From contig CAWFFJ010000026.1 of assembly GCA_963814875.1 (NCBI GenBank), positions 124,001-188,000 on the forward strand: DNA of 64,000 nt. The letters are read 5' to 3'. Origin of the DNA: CAVSIS01 sp963814875. Lineage in GTDB: Bacteria; Acidobacteriota; Thermoanaerobaculia; Thermoanaerobaculales; Sulfomarinibacteraceae. Each line of letters begins with the position of its first letter. The stretch's first letter is position 1. Shown one piece after another: positions 34,351 to 42,903 of the stretch. The position numbers and the translations under genes are program-made. The notes below the pieces were generated by a model. That model did no database searches. It worked only from the letters and a program-made list of their open reading frames with translations, and was not told the origin of the DNA.

Positions 34351-36437
34351 AGCTCCACCTGTCACTGCTCGCCGCGGCGCTGGCGATCGTCGGCGTGGTC
34401 GGCGCCACTGAAACCGAAACCTGGACGGTGGACTCGGCCGCCGAGCTGCTGCAAGGCCACGGCGACGGTGTTGCCGTGACCACCGACGGGCGCCTGGTCC
34501 GCGCGCCACGGTGGCAGGTCGGCGTCGTTCTCGACGAGCCCGTGGCCCTCGCCGGAGCCCTCGCCGCGGACGGTTCCGCGTACGTCGGAACGGGCCATCC
34601 GGCCCGTCTGTACCGGGTCCGCGGCGACCGCAAGGAGATGCTCGCCGAGATCCCGGAGGAGCAGGTGACAGCGGTGGCGGTCGAGCCGGACGGCTCGGTC
34701 CTGGTCGCCGCCGCCTCGCCCGGTGTGCTGTACCGGTGGGCGGGAGGTCGGCTGAGCGAGATTGCCCGCCTCTCCGATGGCGCGATCTGGGACTTCGCCC
34801 GGTTTGGAGGCGTGCCGATAGCGGCGGCCGGGACCCCGGCGACGCTCTACCGCGTGACTGGGCGTGGTCTCGAGCGGTGGCTCGAGCTGCCTGACGCGCA
34901 CGCCCGCTGTCTCGCCGTCGTCGGCGATGTCCTGGTGGTCGGGACCTCCGGCAAGGGCCTCATCCTCGGCGTTCACGCCGACGGAGGCCTGTCGCTGCTC
35001 GCCGACAGTCCGTTCACCGAGATCTCCTCCCTCGCGGTGGGCCCCGATGGTTCGGTCTGGGCCACGGCGCTGGTCGGCGAGCCCGGTGTGGCGTCCACGC
35101 CGGGTCCGTCGTCGAGTCCGGGCGACGATGCCTCGGCCGGCTCGGTCACGGTGTCCGCAGCCGCGGGAGCCGCCTCGCTCAACCTGCCCAAGGTCGGCGG
35201 ACAGACCGCCACTTCGGAGCTCCTGCGGCTGACCCCGGACGGAGCCTTGCTCAGGACCCACCGCTTCACCCGCCAGGTCGCGACGGCTGCTGCCCGCGAC
35301 GGCGACGGCATCCTGGTCGCCACCGGCTACCAGGGCGAGATCTGGCGGTTCGTCGACGGTGGCGGGGCACGTCTTGCAGCGGTCGACGCGGTCCAGGTTG
35401 TGCGGCTGCTCGGTGGCGGTGCGGCGGCGATCACTCAGGGGCCGGCTGCGGTGCTGTGGCGCCAACCGCCGGATGAGGAAAAGGCTGCGCGCTTCCGCAG
35501 CGCCCCGAAGACCTTCCCGATACCGGTACGGCTCGGCCGCTACGCCGTCTCGCCGCCGACGGGCGTGCGCATCCGCTTCCGCTCGGCCGCGTCTGAAGGA
35601 CCGGAAGAGAGCTGGCTGCCGTGGACCGAGTGGCTGCCGGCCGATGGTCGGGTACCGCTGCCCACCGAGCGCTCGTTGCAGTGGGAGGCGGAGCTCGGCG
35701 CCGGCGCCGCGGTCGAACGGGTCGAGGTCGCCACGCGGCAGGTCAACCTCGCGCCGGTGGTGAGCGACGTCGAGGTCGAGGCTCCGGGGGTCGTCTACCT
35801 GGGCGCGCCACCGCCATCGGGTCCGGTGCTCGATGCGGCCAACCCGGATGTCAGCGGGATCTTCACCGTCGTCGACGAGTCCGTGGCAACCGACTCGAAG
35901 CCGAAGCAGGGCAAGAAGTACTGGCGGGTCGGCTACCGCACCGTGAGCTGGAAGGCCGAGGACGCCAACGGCGATGCGATGCGCTTCACGGTGCGCCTCG
36001 AGCGCGCCGACGGCCTGACGCTGCCGGTACGGGAGAGGATCGACGCGACCCAGCTCGCGCTCGAGACCGCCGCGGTTCCGGACGGGCGCTACCGGTTCGA
36101 CATCGAGGCGACCGACGACCCGAGCAACCCCGCCGACCCGCGCACGGCGCGGGCGACCAGCCCATGGTTCGAGGTCGACAGCGCGCCTCCACGCGTCACC
36201 CTCGTTCGCTCCGGCGGCGAGTGGCTGGTCACCGCCGACGACGGCTCCGGAAGCGTGGCGCGCGCCGAGTGGTCGCGCGACGGCGACCGGTGGCATGCGC
36301 TCGAGCCGGAGGACGGACTGCTCGACGGGCCGCGTGAGAGCTTCCGCATCCCGGCTTCGAACGGGCGTCACCTCGTCGTCGTGCGGGTGGTCGACCGCCA
36401 CCACAACCGCACCGTGGTCGGCGGCGAGGAGCGCTAG
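34347..36437 (+). CDS. Secreted beta-propeller plus Ig-like protein
   Basis: A 696-residue protein with a signal peptide (LHLSLLAAALAIVGVVG). Residues about 40-380 form repeated blades with the pattern VAVEPDGSVLVAA...GVLYRW and VGPDGSVWATAL. A Ser/Gly-rich linker (TPGPSSSPGDDASAGS) lies near 250. Residues about 390-690 are Ig or fibronectin-like strands (YRTVSWKAEDANGDAMRFTVRLE). The start overlaps the S55 peptidase stop by four bases, so it is a candidate partner or substrate. No enzyme motif is seen. Confidence 0.75.
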   Translation: MKLHLSLLAAALAIVGVVGATETETWTVDSAAELLQGHGDGVAVTTDGRLVRAPRWQVGVVLDEPVALAGALAADGSAYVGTGHPARLYRVRGDRKEMLAEIPEEQVTAVAVEPDGSVLVAAASPGVLYRWAGGRLSEIARLSDGAIWDFARFGGVPIAAAGTPATLYRVTGRGLERWLELPDAHARCLAVVGDVLVVGTSGKGLILGVHADGGLSLLADSPFTEISSLAVGPDGSVWATALVGEPGVASTPGPSSSPGDDASAGSVTVSAAAGAASLNLPKVGGQTATSELLRLTPDGALLRTHRFTRQVATAAARDGDGILVATGYQGEIWRFVDGGGARLAAVDAVQVVRLLGGGAAAITQGPAAVLWRQPPDEEKAARFRSAPKTFPIPVRLGRYAVSPPTGVRIRFRSAASEGPEESWLPWTEWLPADGRVPLPTERSLQWEAELGAGAAVERVEVATRQVNLAPVVSDVEVEAPGVVYLGAPPPSGPVLDAANPDVSGIFTVVDESVATDSKPKQGKKYWRVGYRTVSWKAEDANGDAMRFTVRLERADGLTLPVRERIDATQLALETAAVPDGRYRFDIEATDDPSNPADPRTARATSPWFEVDSAPPRVTLVRSGGEWLVTADDGSGSVARAEWSRDGDRWHALEPEDGLLDGPRESFRIPASNGRHLVVVRVVDRHHNRTVVGGEER

Positions 36438-36501
36438 GTGCTCCTCTGTGAGACCGTGGCGGCGACCGACAGCAAGCGTGACTACGCTGAGGAGAGCTGA
36501 G

Positions 36502-37017
36502 ATGGCGATCTCCCGCTCGCCCGTCGCAGTGTACCCGGGGTCCTTCGATCCCATCCACCTTGGGCACGTGGACATCATTGCCCGCGCAACTCAGATTTTT
36601 CCCAGCGTCGTCGTCGGCATCCTCAGGAACTCCGGCAAGGGTGCGCTGTTCAGCCCCGAGGAGCGAGTCGAGATGGTCGGTGCTCTCTACCGCGGGGACC
36701 CCGCCGTCGAGGTTCGCGCATTCACCGGGTTGCTGGTCAACTTCCTCAAGGAGCTTGACGCTACGATCGTGATCCGCGGCATGCGCGCGGTGTCGGACTT
36801 CGAGTACGAGTTTCAGATGGCGCTCATGAACCGCCGCCTGTACCCGTCCGCGGAGACCGTCTTCCTGACCCCGAAGGAGGAGTACACGTACCTGTCGTCG
36901 CGGATCGTCAAGGAGGTCGTGGCGCTGGGGGGCGACGTCACCGGGCTGGTGCCGGAGCCTGTACGGCGCGCCCTGGAGAGCCGGTACCGCGCCACGACGC
37001 ATCCGCCGACTCGGTAG
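36502..37017 (+). CDS. coaD: Phosphopantetheine adenylyltransferase
   Basis: A 171-residue enzyme transferring AMP to 4'-phosphopantetheine in coenzyme A synthesis. The nucleotidyl-transferase motif YPGSFDPIHLGHVDI lies at residues about 11-25, IRGMRAVSDFEYEFQMA near 92 and YTYLSSRIVKEV near 125, all hexameric CoaD landmarks. The ATG at 36502 follows GGAGAG. The next gene begins four bases after the stop. Confidence 0.94.
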   Translation: MAISRSPVAVYPGSFDPIHLGHVDIIARATQIFPSVVVGILRNSGKGALFSPEERVEMVGALYRGDPAVEVRAFTGLLVNFLKELDATIVIRGMRAVSDFEYEFQMALMNRRLYPSAETVFLTPKEEYTYLSSRIVKEVVALGGDVTGLVPEPVRRALESRYRATTHPPTR

Positions 37018-37021
37018 CCTG

Positions 37022-38146
37022 ATGCGGCTGGTCGTGCTCGGTCCCGGGCATCCCTTCAGGGGGGGAATCGCCCGTACGACCACCGAGCTGGTCTCGGCCC
37101 TCGAGCGGCGCGGTCACGAGGTCACTTTTCTGACCCCAGTTCGTCAGTACCCGTCGCGCCTCTTCCCAGGGCACCGTGATCGCGACCCGGCCGCCTGCCC
37201 GAAGCTCGACTGCGCGACGCCGATCCTCGACCCATTCGCCCCGACCTCCTGGCCCCGGGCTCGGGCTGCGGCCAGGTCCGTGCGTGCAGACGCCTGGATC
37301 TTCCCTTATTGGACATGGCCGTGGGCCGGCCTGTGGCGCTTCCTCCTCGCCGACCGGGAGCGACCGCCGACGGTGGCGGTGGTCCACAACCTCGAGGACC
37401 ACGATGCCGGCTTGCCGGCGCAGCTCGCCGCTCGGATCGTGCTCGCGCGCTGTGACGGTGCGTTCACCCACGCGCGTGCACTGGCCCGGGTGCTCGGAAC
37501 GACCGGCCTTGGGCTCGCCGTCGGCAGCCATCCGCTTCCACCGCCAACCTCGGCGGCGGCGACGCTCGGACGGCGCGAGGCTCGAGCCGCGCTCGGGTTG
37601 CCGGAGGAGGGGCGGATCGCGCTCTTTCTCGGTCTCATCCGTCCCTACAAGGGCGTTGATCGTCTGGTCGAGGCCGCAGCCCTTTCCGGAGCAAGCGACT
37701 GGTCCATCCTCGTCGCCGGCGAGCCCTGGGGTAGGGAGGGTGAGCGGCTGCAGCGCCAGGTTCGCCGGCTCGGCCTCGGCGGTCGGGTGCTGCTGCGGCT
37801 CGGGTGGGTGGCAGAGGAGCTCGTGGCCGCCTACCTGGCGGCCGCCGACGTGCTCGTGCTGCCGTACCGGCGCGCATCGCAGTCGGCGGTCGCCCCGATG
37901 GCCCTCGCGGCGGGGCTGCCGGTGGTGTGCAGCGCGGTCGGCGGGCTGCCCGAGGTCGTCGAGAATGGCGTCAGCGGTCTGTTGGTCGGGGCAGGCGAGC
38001 CGGCGGAGCTCGCTGCGGCGCTCGCCCGGCTCGACCGGACCGAGCTCGAGCGACTCGCCGTAGGCGCGCGACGTCGTGCCGGCGAGCTGACCTGGGACGG
38101 GTATGCCGGTGCGCTCGAGGAGCTGCTCATGCGCGTCGTGCGGTGA
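37022..38146 (+). CDS. Family 4 glycosyltransferase (GT-B fold)
   Basis: A 374-residue enzyme. GPGHPFRGGIARTTTEL is the N-terminal glycine-rich acceptor loop; FLGLIRPYKGVDRLVEA and LPYRRASQSAVAPMALAAGLPVVCSAVGGLPE are the GT4 donor-site segments, with GVSGLLV near residue 320. No membrane segment. The acceptor is probably a cell-envelope glycan. It starts four bases after coaD. Confidence 0.88.
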   Translation: MRLVVLGPGHPFRGGIARTTTELVSALERRGHEVTFLTPVRQYPSRLFPGHRDRDPAACPKLDCATPILDPFAPTSWPRARAAARSVRADAWIFPYWTWPWAGLWRFLLADRERPPTVAVVHNLEDHDAGLPAQLAARIVLARCDGAFTHARALARVLGTTGLGLAVGSHPLPPPTSAAATLGRREARAALGLPEEGRIALFLGLIRPYKGVDRLVEAAALSGASDWSILVAGEPWGREGERLQRQVRRLGLGGRVLLRLGWVAEELVAAYLAAADVLVLPYRRASQSAVAPMALAAGLPVVCSAVGGLPEVVENGVSGLLVGAGEPAELAAALARLDRTELERLAVGARRRAGELTWDGYAGALEELLMRVVR

Positions 38147-38183
38147 GATTCGCATCGCAGCTTCGCCCCCACGCACAACGAAA

Positions 38184-38208
38184 ACGGCCCGGCGTGTCGC
38201 CGGGCCGT
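38184..38208 (-). terminator. Intrinsic terminator of the XRE-TPR-secreted protein unit
   Basis: ACGGCCCGGCG-TGT-CGCCGGGCCGT is a perfect 11-base-pair stem. On the minus strand it runs into TTTTCGTTG, the expected T tail, so it ends the leftward transcript. Confidence 0.8.
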
Positions 38209-38232
38209 CTGGGATGTCGTCGGTGGGGAAGG

Positions 38233-39237
38233 TCAGTTGGCGACGCCGCGGATCAGGCTGACCGCCGCTTCGTGGCTGAGGCCCTGGTCGAGGGGCAGGA
38301 CCCGGGGCTGGGACCAGCCGTCGCGGTCGAGCCTGATGTAGCGGATCGCCTTGTCCTGGTCCCAGAACAGGACCACGGAGAGGGCGTGGCCGACCTCGAA
38401 GCTGGCGTTGGAGAGCTGCAGGTCGGGGTGGATCGAGATGTTCGAGTCGTCGCGCGGTAGAGCACGACAGTGGCGCCGCCGCTGATCGCTGGCGACCTCG
38501 TCGTTCGGGTCGACCCCCTCGAGCTCGGTGTGGAGCCGGCGGATGGTGAACAGGCACTCCTGGATGTCGGCGAAGATCACGTGCGGGTCGCCGGTGTCGG
38601 GGTCGACGAACAGCTTGGGGTGGGCGAGGGCACGGGTCGAGTCGTGCAGGTCGGGGCAACGGAAGCCGAACGGCAGTGCACCCCGCAGCGGCTCCGGCGC
38701 GAGCTCGTCAAAGACCGGCAGCCCGATGTCGTCGAGGTGGAGCACCGCGTACATGCCGTGGCCGCCGTTCGGGGCGAGCTCGTCCGCCCACCACGCGAGG
38801 TGGAGGAAGCCGGTCGAGATCACGGTTCCGTCCTCGAGCTGGGTGTGCGCGCGGTAGGCGAGCATGACCGGATTGGAGGCGCGGACACCGTCGTCACCGG
38901 CGATGGTGATCGGACCGGCCCAGGTCCCCTTGACCAGGGCGGCGAGCACGATCCGGGACATCCGGGCGTCGATGTGCTCCTGCCACAGGGTGAAGACGGC
39001 GCCGGACTCTGAGTCGACCGCGACCGCCAGGTTTGACGCGTCGATGCCGGTGGTCTGGGGAATCTGCAGGACGTTGGTGATGCCGTCGGACCCGGAACGG
39101 GCGAGGTACAGGCCGTCCTGTTCGATGCCGATCCGGTAGAGGTTCCCGTTCTGGTCCAGGGCCATGTCGGCCGCGAGCGCCGCCCCTGCGACGAGCATCG
39201 CGGCGAAGGTACAGGCGAGAAGGGCTCGGGTTCGCAT
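38233..39237 (-). CDS. Secreted protein of unknown function
   Basis: About 334 residues; the start is MRTRALLACTF, three bases beyond the end of the TPR gene. The signal peptide ends near VAGAALAAD. The rest looks like a propeller of the sialidase or exo-alpha type: repeats such as AVAVDSESGAVFTLWQ, FVDPDTGDPHVIFAD and SVVLFWDQDKAIRYIRLDRDG. No catalytic residues are recognised. It is the last gene of the leftward unit headed by the XRE regulator and ends just before a terminator. Confidence 0.65.
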   Translation of the reverse strand: MRTRALLACTFAAMLVAGAALAADMALDQNGNLYRIGIEQDGLYLARSGSDGITNVLQIPQTTGIDASNLAVAVDSESGAVFTLWQEHIDARMSRIVLAALVKGTWAGPITIAGDDGVRASNPVMLAYRAHTQLEDGTVISTGFLHLAWWADELAPNGGHGMYAVLHLDDIGLPVFDELAPEPLRGALPFGFRCPDLHDSTRALAHPKLFVDPDTGDPHVIFADIQECLFTIRRLHTELEGVDPNDEVASDQRRRHCRALPRDDSNISIHPDLQLSNASFEVGHALSVVLFWDQDKAIRYIRLDRDGWSQPRVLPLDQGLSHEAAVSLIRGVAN

Positions 39238-39239
39238 CG

Positions 39240-40157
39240 TTACCCCCGAAGGTTGACCACCGCGGTGAGGTCCATGCCGAGCAGCACGTCGACCATCTCG
39301 TCGCTGTTGGCGAGGTCGGGATAGTAGCGGGCCAGCTCGGACAGGTACCGGCGCGCCTGGAAGCGGTCGCCGGTGCGGACGCATGCCTCACCGAGGAGGA
39401 AGAGCAGGTTCTTGACCACCAGCGGCTCGTCGTAGGCGCGCGCGAGCTCGAGGCCGTGCGCGCCGACGCGCTTGGCGTCGTCGAGACGGTTCTGAAGGAT
39501 GTAGCCGTAGCACAGGTCCTGCAGTGCCTGGTGAAGGTAGCGCGGAGCCTCCGTGGCCTCGAGCGTCCGGGTCGCTCGCTCGATCGTGTCGACTCCCTCG
39601 TCAACACGGTCGGTGCAGAGCATGACGTAGCCGAGGTTGTCGAGGACCTGGGCCGACATCAGGTGGCCGTAGCCGGGGACATCCGTTGTAGTGCGCTCCA
39701 AGTGCGCTGCCGTAGGCGCCCTCGGCCTCCTCGAGTTCACCCTCGAAGCAGCGCCAGGTTGCCGGCGAGGTTGGCGGCAGCGGCCCGGTGGGCTGGGTCG
39801 TCGACCGTGCCTGCGAGCTCGTTCGCCCGGCGCGCGAACTCGAGAGCGCGGGTCAGGTCGTCGTCGAGGTCGTAGGCGACCGCGATGTAGTACGCAGCGA
39901 GCGAGCGGGTGTCGATGTGCGGTCGCTCGCAGCAGAATCCGCTTCAGCTCGGTCGATCTCGCCGAGCAGGCGGTCGAGCTTCAGCGAGAGGGCGCACAAC
40001 GGAGGCACACCGCAAGATCACGCAGATCGTCCCGGTCCGCCGACCTCGCACTCATCAAGTGCTGCGTCCCAGATCGACGATCGCCCGTTCGAGATCACCG
40101 GCGACGAGTGCCGTCGCGCGCCGCAGCGCGCAGCTCGGCGAAGCGCGTCTCGTTCAC
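39240..40157 (-). pseudogene. TPR-repeat protein gene broken by several frameshifts
   Basis: A GTG overlapping the stop of the XRE gene (GTGA) starts NETRFAELRAAARDG. Coding then continues in other frames: LVAGDLERAIVDLG, then LSLKLDRLLGEIDRAEADS, then a long TPR segment (SLAAYYIAVAYDLDDDLT... to GNLALLRG) ending at a stop near 39741, then ELEEAEGAYGSALG, and finally the 39240-39740 frame with GYGHLMSAQVLDNLGYVML. At least four frame changes are needed. Either the gene is decayed or the assembly has indels here. The intact product would be an all-helical TPR partner of the XRE regulator. Confidence 0.7.
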
Positions 40158-40570
40158 CCGCCCTGCTCCTCACCGACACCGACGTCGGTACGTCGACGGA
40201 TGGACCGCTCGCGCCGGAGCTTGAAGTCGACGAAGTCATGGACCTCCTCGCGCGCCTCCGAGCTGAGCTCGCGCATCATCTGCAGGAGCTGCATGTCGGT
40301 GTGCGACAGCGGTACCGGCGCGGGGCGCGACGCCCCGCGCTGCTCGGCGAAAAACGCCGCCGCGCTGACCTCGAGGGCCGCGAGGATCTTGAACAGGTTG
40401 TCGAGAGAAACCCGGTACTCACCCTTTTCCATGCGCGAAAGGTCGGACTGCTGGATGCCAATCTGGCACGCCAAGTCGGACTGGGTCAGCCCCCGCTCCT
40501 TGCGCAGACGGCGCAACCTGCTGCCGATCCCGGCTGCCGGTGATGCCGATCTGTGGCTGACAGCGCTCAA
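40154..40570 (-). CDS. XRE-family transcriptional regulator
   Basis: About 138 residues if started at the TTG at 40570, which follows GGAGG by six bases; a GTG at 40600 is the alternative. The helix-turn-helix is clear: GSRLRRLRKERGLTQSDLACQIGIQQSDLSRMEKGEYRVSLDNLFKIL in pieces over residues about 16-63. An Ala/Phe hinge (SAAAFFAEQRG) leads to a helical tail (LQMMRELSSEAREEVHDF). It is the first gene of a unit with the broken TPR gene and a secreted protein. HTH plus TPR partners often respond to a small ligand or peptide. Confidence 0.8.
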   Translation of the reverse strand: MSAVSHRSASPAAGIGSRLRRLRKERGLTQSDLACQIGIQQSDLSRMEKGEYRVSLDNLFKILAALEVSAAAFFAEQRGASRPAPVPLSHTDMQLLQMMRELSSEAREEVHDFVDFKLRRERSIRRRTDVGVGEEQGG

Positions 40571-40632
40571 ACACGACCTCCGAGGTGGGACGTGGCCCAC
40601 CGCCGCACGAGACGCACTTTTCCCCGAGGATC

Positions 40633-40661
40633 ATCATAATGGCGGGACGCTCATGCGTCAA
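40633..40661 (-). promoter_or_regulatory. Sigma70-type promoter for the XRE unit
   Basis: Minus strand TTGACG (40656-40661), a 17-base spacer and TATGAT (40633-40638), close to consensus. Transcription would begin near 40626. Confidence 0.7.
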
Positions 40662-40769
40662 CAGCATCTTGGGTCTCGCGGTCGATTCGTCGGAACCTGT
40701 GTGGCATCGCGTTTGCAGAGGTTCGCTCGGTGCGCGTGGAACATTGGCGTCATCTCGACGGAGTCAGAG

Positions 40770-40789
40770 CACATCGGGCGCCCGATGTG
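40770..40789. promoter_or_regulatory. Perfect 20-base palindrome upstream of the FG-GAP gene
   Basis: CACATCGGGCGCCCGATGTG is fully self-complementary. It lies about 120 bases before the ATG at 40912 and just upstream of CACAAT (40793-40798), a possible -10. A dimeric repressor or activator site is the simplest reading; an RNA hairpin is the other. The divergent XRE product is a candidate binder, but that is only position. Confidence 0.5.
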
Positions 40790-40911
40790 TGACACAATGC
40801 TCGGTCCGAAGTCGCGGCGGAGGGGAAGCCGCTCCAGCCGCGCCGGTTTCCGCTGAGCTCTACATCGCGAATCGGCGTGTCAGATCCGCGCGCCGAACGG
40901 AGGTTGTCCTG

Positions 40912-42648
40912 ATGAATCGTGTCCGTGCCCTCGTCGCCCTGATCGGTCTGACTGCCGCCGCCGCGGTCGTGGCAGCCCAGCAGACTCCGCCGCCGCAGAT
41001 TCCGCCCCCTCAGGGGTCCGGGGCACCCGGCGGCGAGGAACGGTCGTTCGGCATGCCGCCCAACCTGCCGATGTCGCCTCTTGACATCTCCAAGCTCACG
41101 CCCGAGCAGAAAGAGACGATCGAGCGCATGAAGGCGATGGTGCTGCCACCAGGCTCCTCGTGGACCGACTTCCTCGAGTACTGGTACACGCCGCGGCCTT
41201 ACCCCAAGGACCAGATCGTCCGCATCGACGCGACCCACGCCCAGCCGCACGTCAGCGTGCCGTGGGTGATGGAGATCGTCAAGGAGGAGGGCGACAAGGT
41301 CTGGCTGCGGGGACTGCCGCCGGAGGACGCGCGTTCGCCGCTGCACAAGATCTGGCTCGACCTGCAGGCGAAGGAAGCCTTCTACATGTACGGCCAGGAG
41401 CTCAAGGAAGAGAACAAGACGAAGTACTACTTCCTCGATTTCGAGGCCGACATCGTCCCGCCGCCGTTCCAAGACGCGCTCACCTTCGAAGCGGTGCCGA
41501 GCGGCCTGCCCAATCGCGGACGCTGGCAGATGAACTTCGTCGTCGCCGACATGAACGAGGACGGCATTCCGGACCTCGTCTTCCCGCCGGAGCGCAAGGG
41601 CGCGCCGCGGCCGTCGATCTTCCTCGGTTCTGGGGACGGGCGTTTCTCGCAGTGGCGCGAGGCCGTGTGGTCGAGCAAGGTACCGTGGGATTACGGCGGC
41701 ATCGCGGTCGCCGACTTCGACGGCGACGGTCATCAGGACCTGGCGATCGCGGTCCACTTCAAGGCCCAGCACATCATCTACGGTGACGGCGCGGGTCGGT
41801 TCACCCGGGTGGTCAACCTGCCGAGCCCGGACCCACGGGTCTCGTCGCGCGGCATCACCGCCGCCGACTTCGACGGCGACGGCCGGCCGGATGTCGCCTG
41901 CATCGCCGAGATCAACTACGACCAGTCGACCTCGACCCGGCTCGAGACACCGACCGCCTGGGTCGTGCTCAACCGCGGCGACCAGCCGTGGCAGCTCCAG
42001 ACCAAGGGGCTTCCAGACGCCGTGATCGGCAACAAGATCATCGCCACGGACGTTGACCGCGACGGTCGCCCGGACCTTCTGCTCACGTCGAACTCCTCGA
42101 ACTGGCGCGACCTCGTCTTTCTGAACCGCGGCGCGGACGGCTGGGAGTCGACCGCCGTCGACGGCGTGCTGTCGAACGGCTACCACTTCGACGCCGATAT
42201 CCCGCGGCCGGAGCTGCGCCACGACGGCGAGGTCTACATGGTGTTCGAGCAGTACAAGATGGTGAAGGAAGAGAACCAGGCCCGTACCGGCGTCATCCGC
42301 TACGACACCAGCGCCAAGGGGATTCCCGATCAGGGCGACGTCGTGGTGTACGACGCCCAGCGCGTCAATCCCTACTACCGTCTCGGCGTCGGCGATCTCA
42401 ATGGTGACGGTCTGGTCGACATCGTCGCGGGCCGTCAGGGCGGCGGCCTCGAGGTCTACGAGCAGACCAGCTCCGGCCAGTTCTACCTCGAGAAGGGCGA
42501 CGAGATGGCTCTGACGGGTCGCCCGTTCGACATTCAGCTCCGCGACCTGAACGGCGACGGCCTCGACGACGTCATTGCGAGCTTCGCGGAGCGAGAGGGT
42601 CAGCACGGCGGGATCATGGTCTGGCTCACCCACAAGCGGGCCTCTTGA
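40912..42648 (+). CDS. Secreted FG-GAP/VCBS repeat protein
   Basis: About 578 residues with a signal peptide (VRALVALIGLTAAAAVVAAQ) and a Pro-rich linker. Residues about 200-575 form an integrin-like propeller with six calcium loops: DMNEDGIPDL, DFDGDGHQDL, DFDGDGRPDV, DVDRDGRPDL, DLNGDGLVDI and DLNGDGLDDV. The preceding domain (residues about 60-200) has no family I know. No catalytic motif is visible; binding to polymers or to other surface proteins is likely. AACGGAGG lies about ten bases before the ATG. Confidence 0.85.
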   Translation: MNRVRALVALIGLTAAAAVVAAQQTPPPQIPPPQGSGAPGGEERSFGMPPNLPMSPLDISKLTPEQKETIERMKAMVLPPGSSWTDFLEYWYTPRPYPKDQIVRIDATHAQPHVSVPWVMEIVKEEGDKVWLRGLPPEDARSPLHKIWLDLQAKEAFYMYGQELKEENKTKYYFLDFEADIVPPPFQDALTFEAVPSGLPNRGRWQMNFVVADMNEDGIPDLVFPPERKGAPRPSIFLGSGDGRFSQWREAVWSSKVPWDYGGIAVADFDGDGHQDLAIAVHFKAQHIIYGDGAGRFTRVVNLPSPDPRVSSRGITAADFDGDGRPDVACIAEINYDQSTSTRLETPTAWVVLNRGDQPWQLQTKGLPDAVIGNKIIATDVDRDGRPDLLLTSNSSNWRDLVFLNRGADGWESTAVDGVLSNGYHFDADIPRPELRHDGEVYMVFEQYKMVKEENQARTGVIRYDTSAKGIPDQGDVVVYDAQRVNPYYRLGVGDLNGDGLVDIVAGRQGGGLEVYEQTSSGQFYLEKGDEMALTGRPFDIQLRDLNGDGLDDVIASFAEREGQHGGIMVWLTHKRAS

Positions 42649-42705
42649 CGTGAGGGCACCCTGGCGGCATAATCTCCGGCATGATGTCTCGCCCTCTCAT
42701 CGGGG

Positions 42706-42734
42706 TTGACAGCCGGTATGCGCGATGCTATATT
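42706..42734 (+). promoter_or_regulatory. Near-consensus sigma70 promoter for the secreted protein at 42904
   Basis: TTGACA (42706-42711), a 17-base spacer and TATATT (42729-42734) in a locally A/T-rich patch that stands out from the surrounding DNA. The leader would be about 160 bases. It contains GAAC-GAAC-GTTC (42829-42840), which fits the Gram-positive SOS-box form GAAC-N4-GTTC and can also fold as a hairpin. AGGAAGGAG stands before the ATG. Confidence 0.8.
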
Positions 42735-42903
42735 TATGCTGTGCTGACATTAAATCTAGATAACTCTAGTGATTACAAATACTTAGCGGGAGGTGATGCG
42801 GACAAAGGTGAACGCGGAAATCCCCTTGGAACGAACGTTCCGAAGTGTTTGTGAAGGTTTCTGAAGTCGAGATATAAGTTAATAGTGAGGAAGGAGTAAA
42901 GGT

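Noticed and set aside
38470..40543. Plus-strand frames across the XRE-TPR-secreted unit.
   Set aside because: All are opposite to better-supported minus-strand coding. The broken TPR gene leaves gaps in which chance frames look longer.
42796..42864. Short upstream frame of 22 codons (MRTKVNAEIPLERTFRSVCEGF) in the leader of the secreted protein gene, with GGGAGG just before it.
   Set aside because: The GGAGG is only two bases from the ATG, too close for normal initiation, and the codons show no coding bias. Conservation would be needed to call it.
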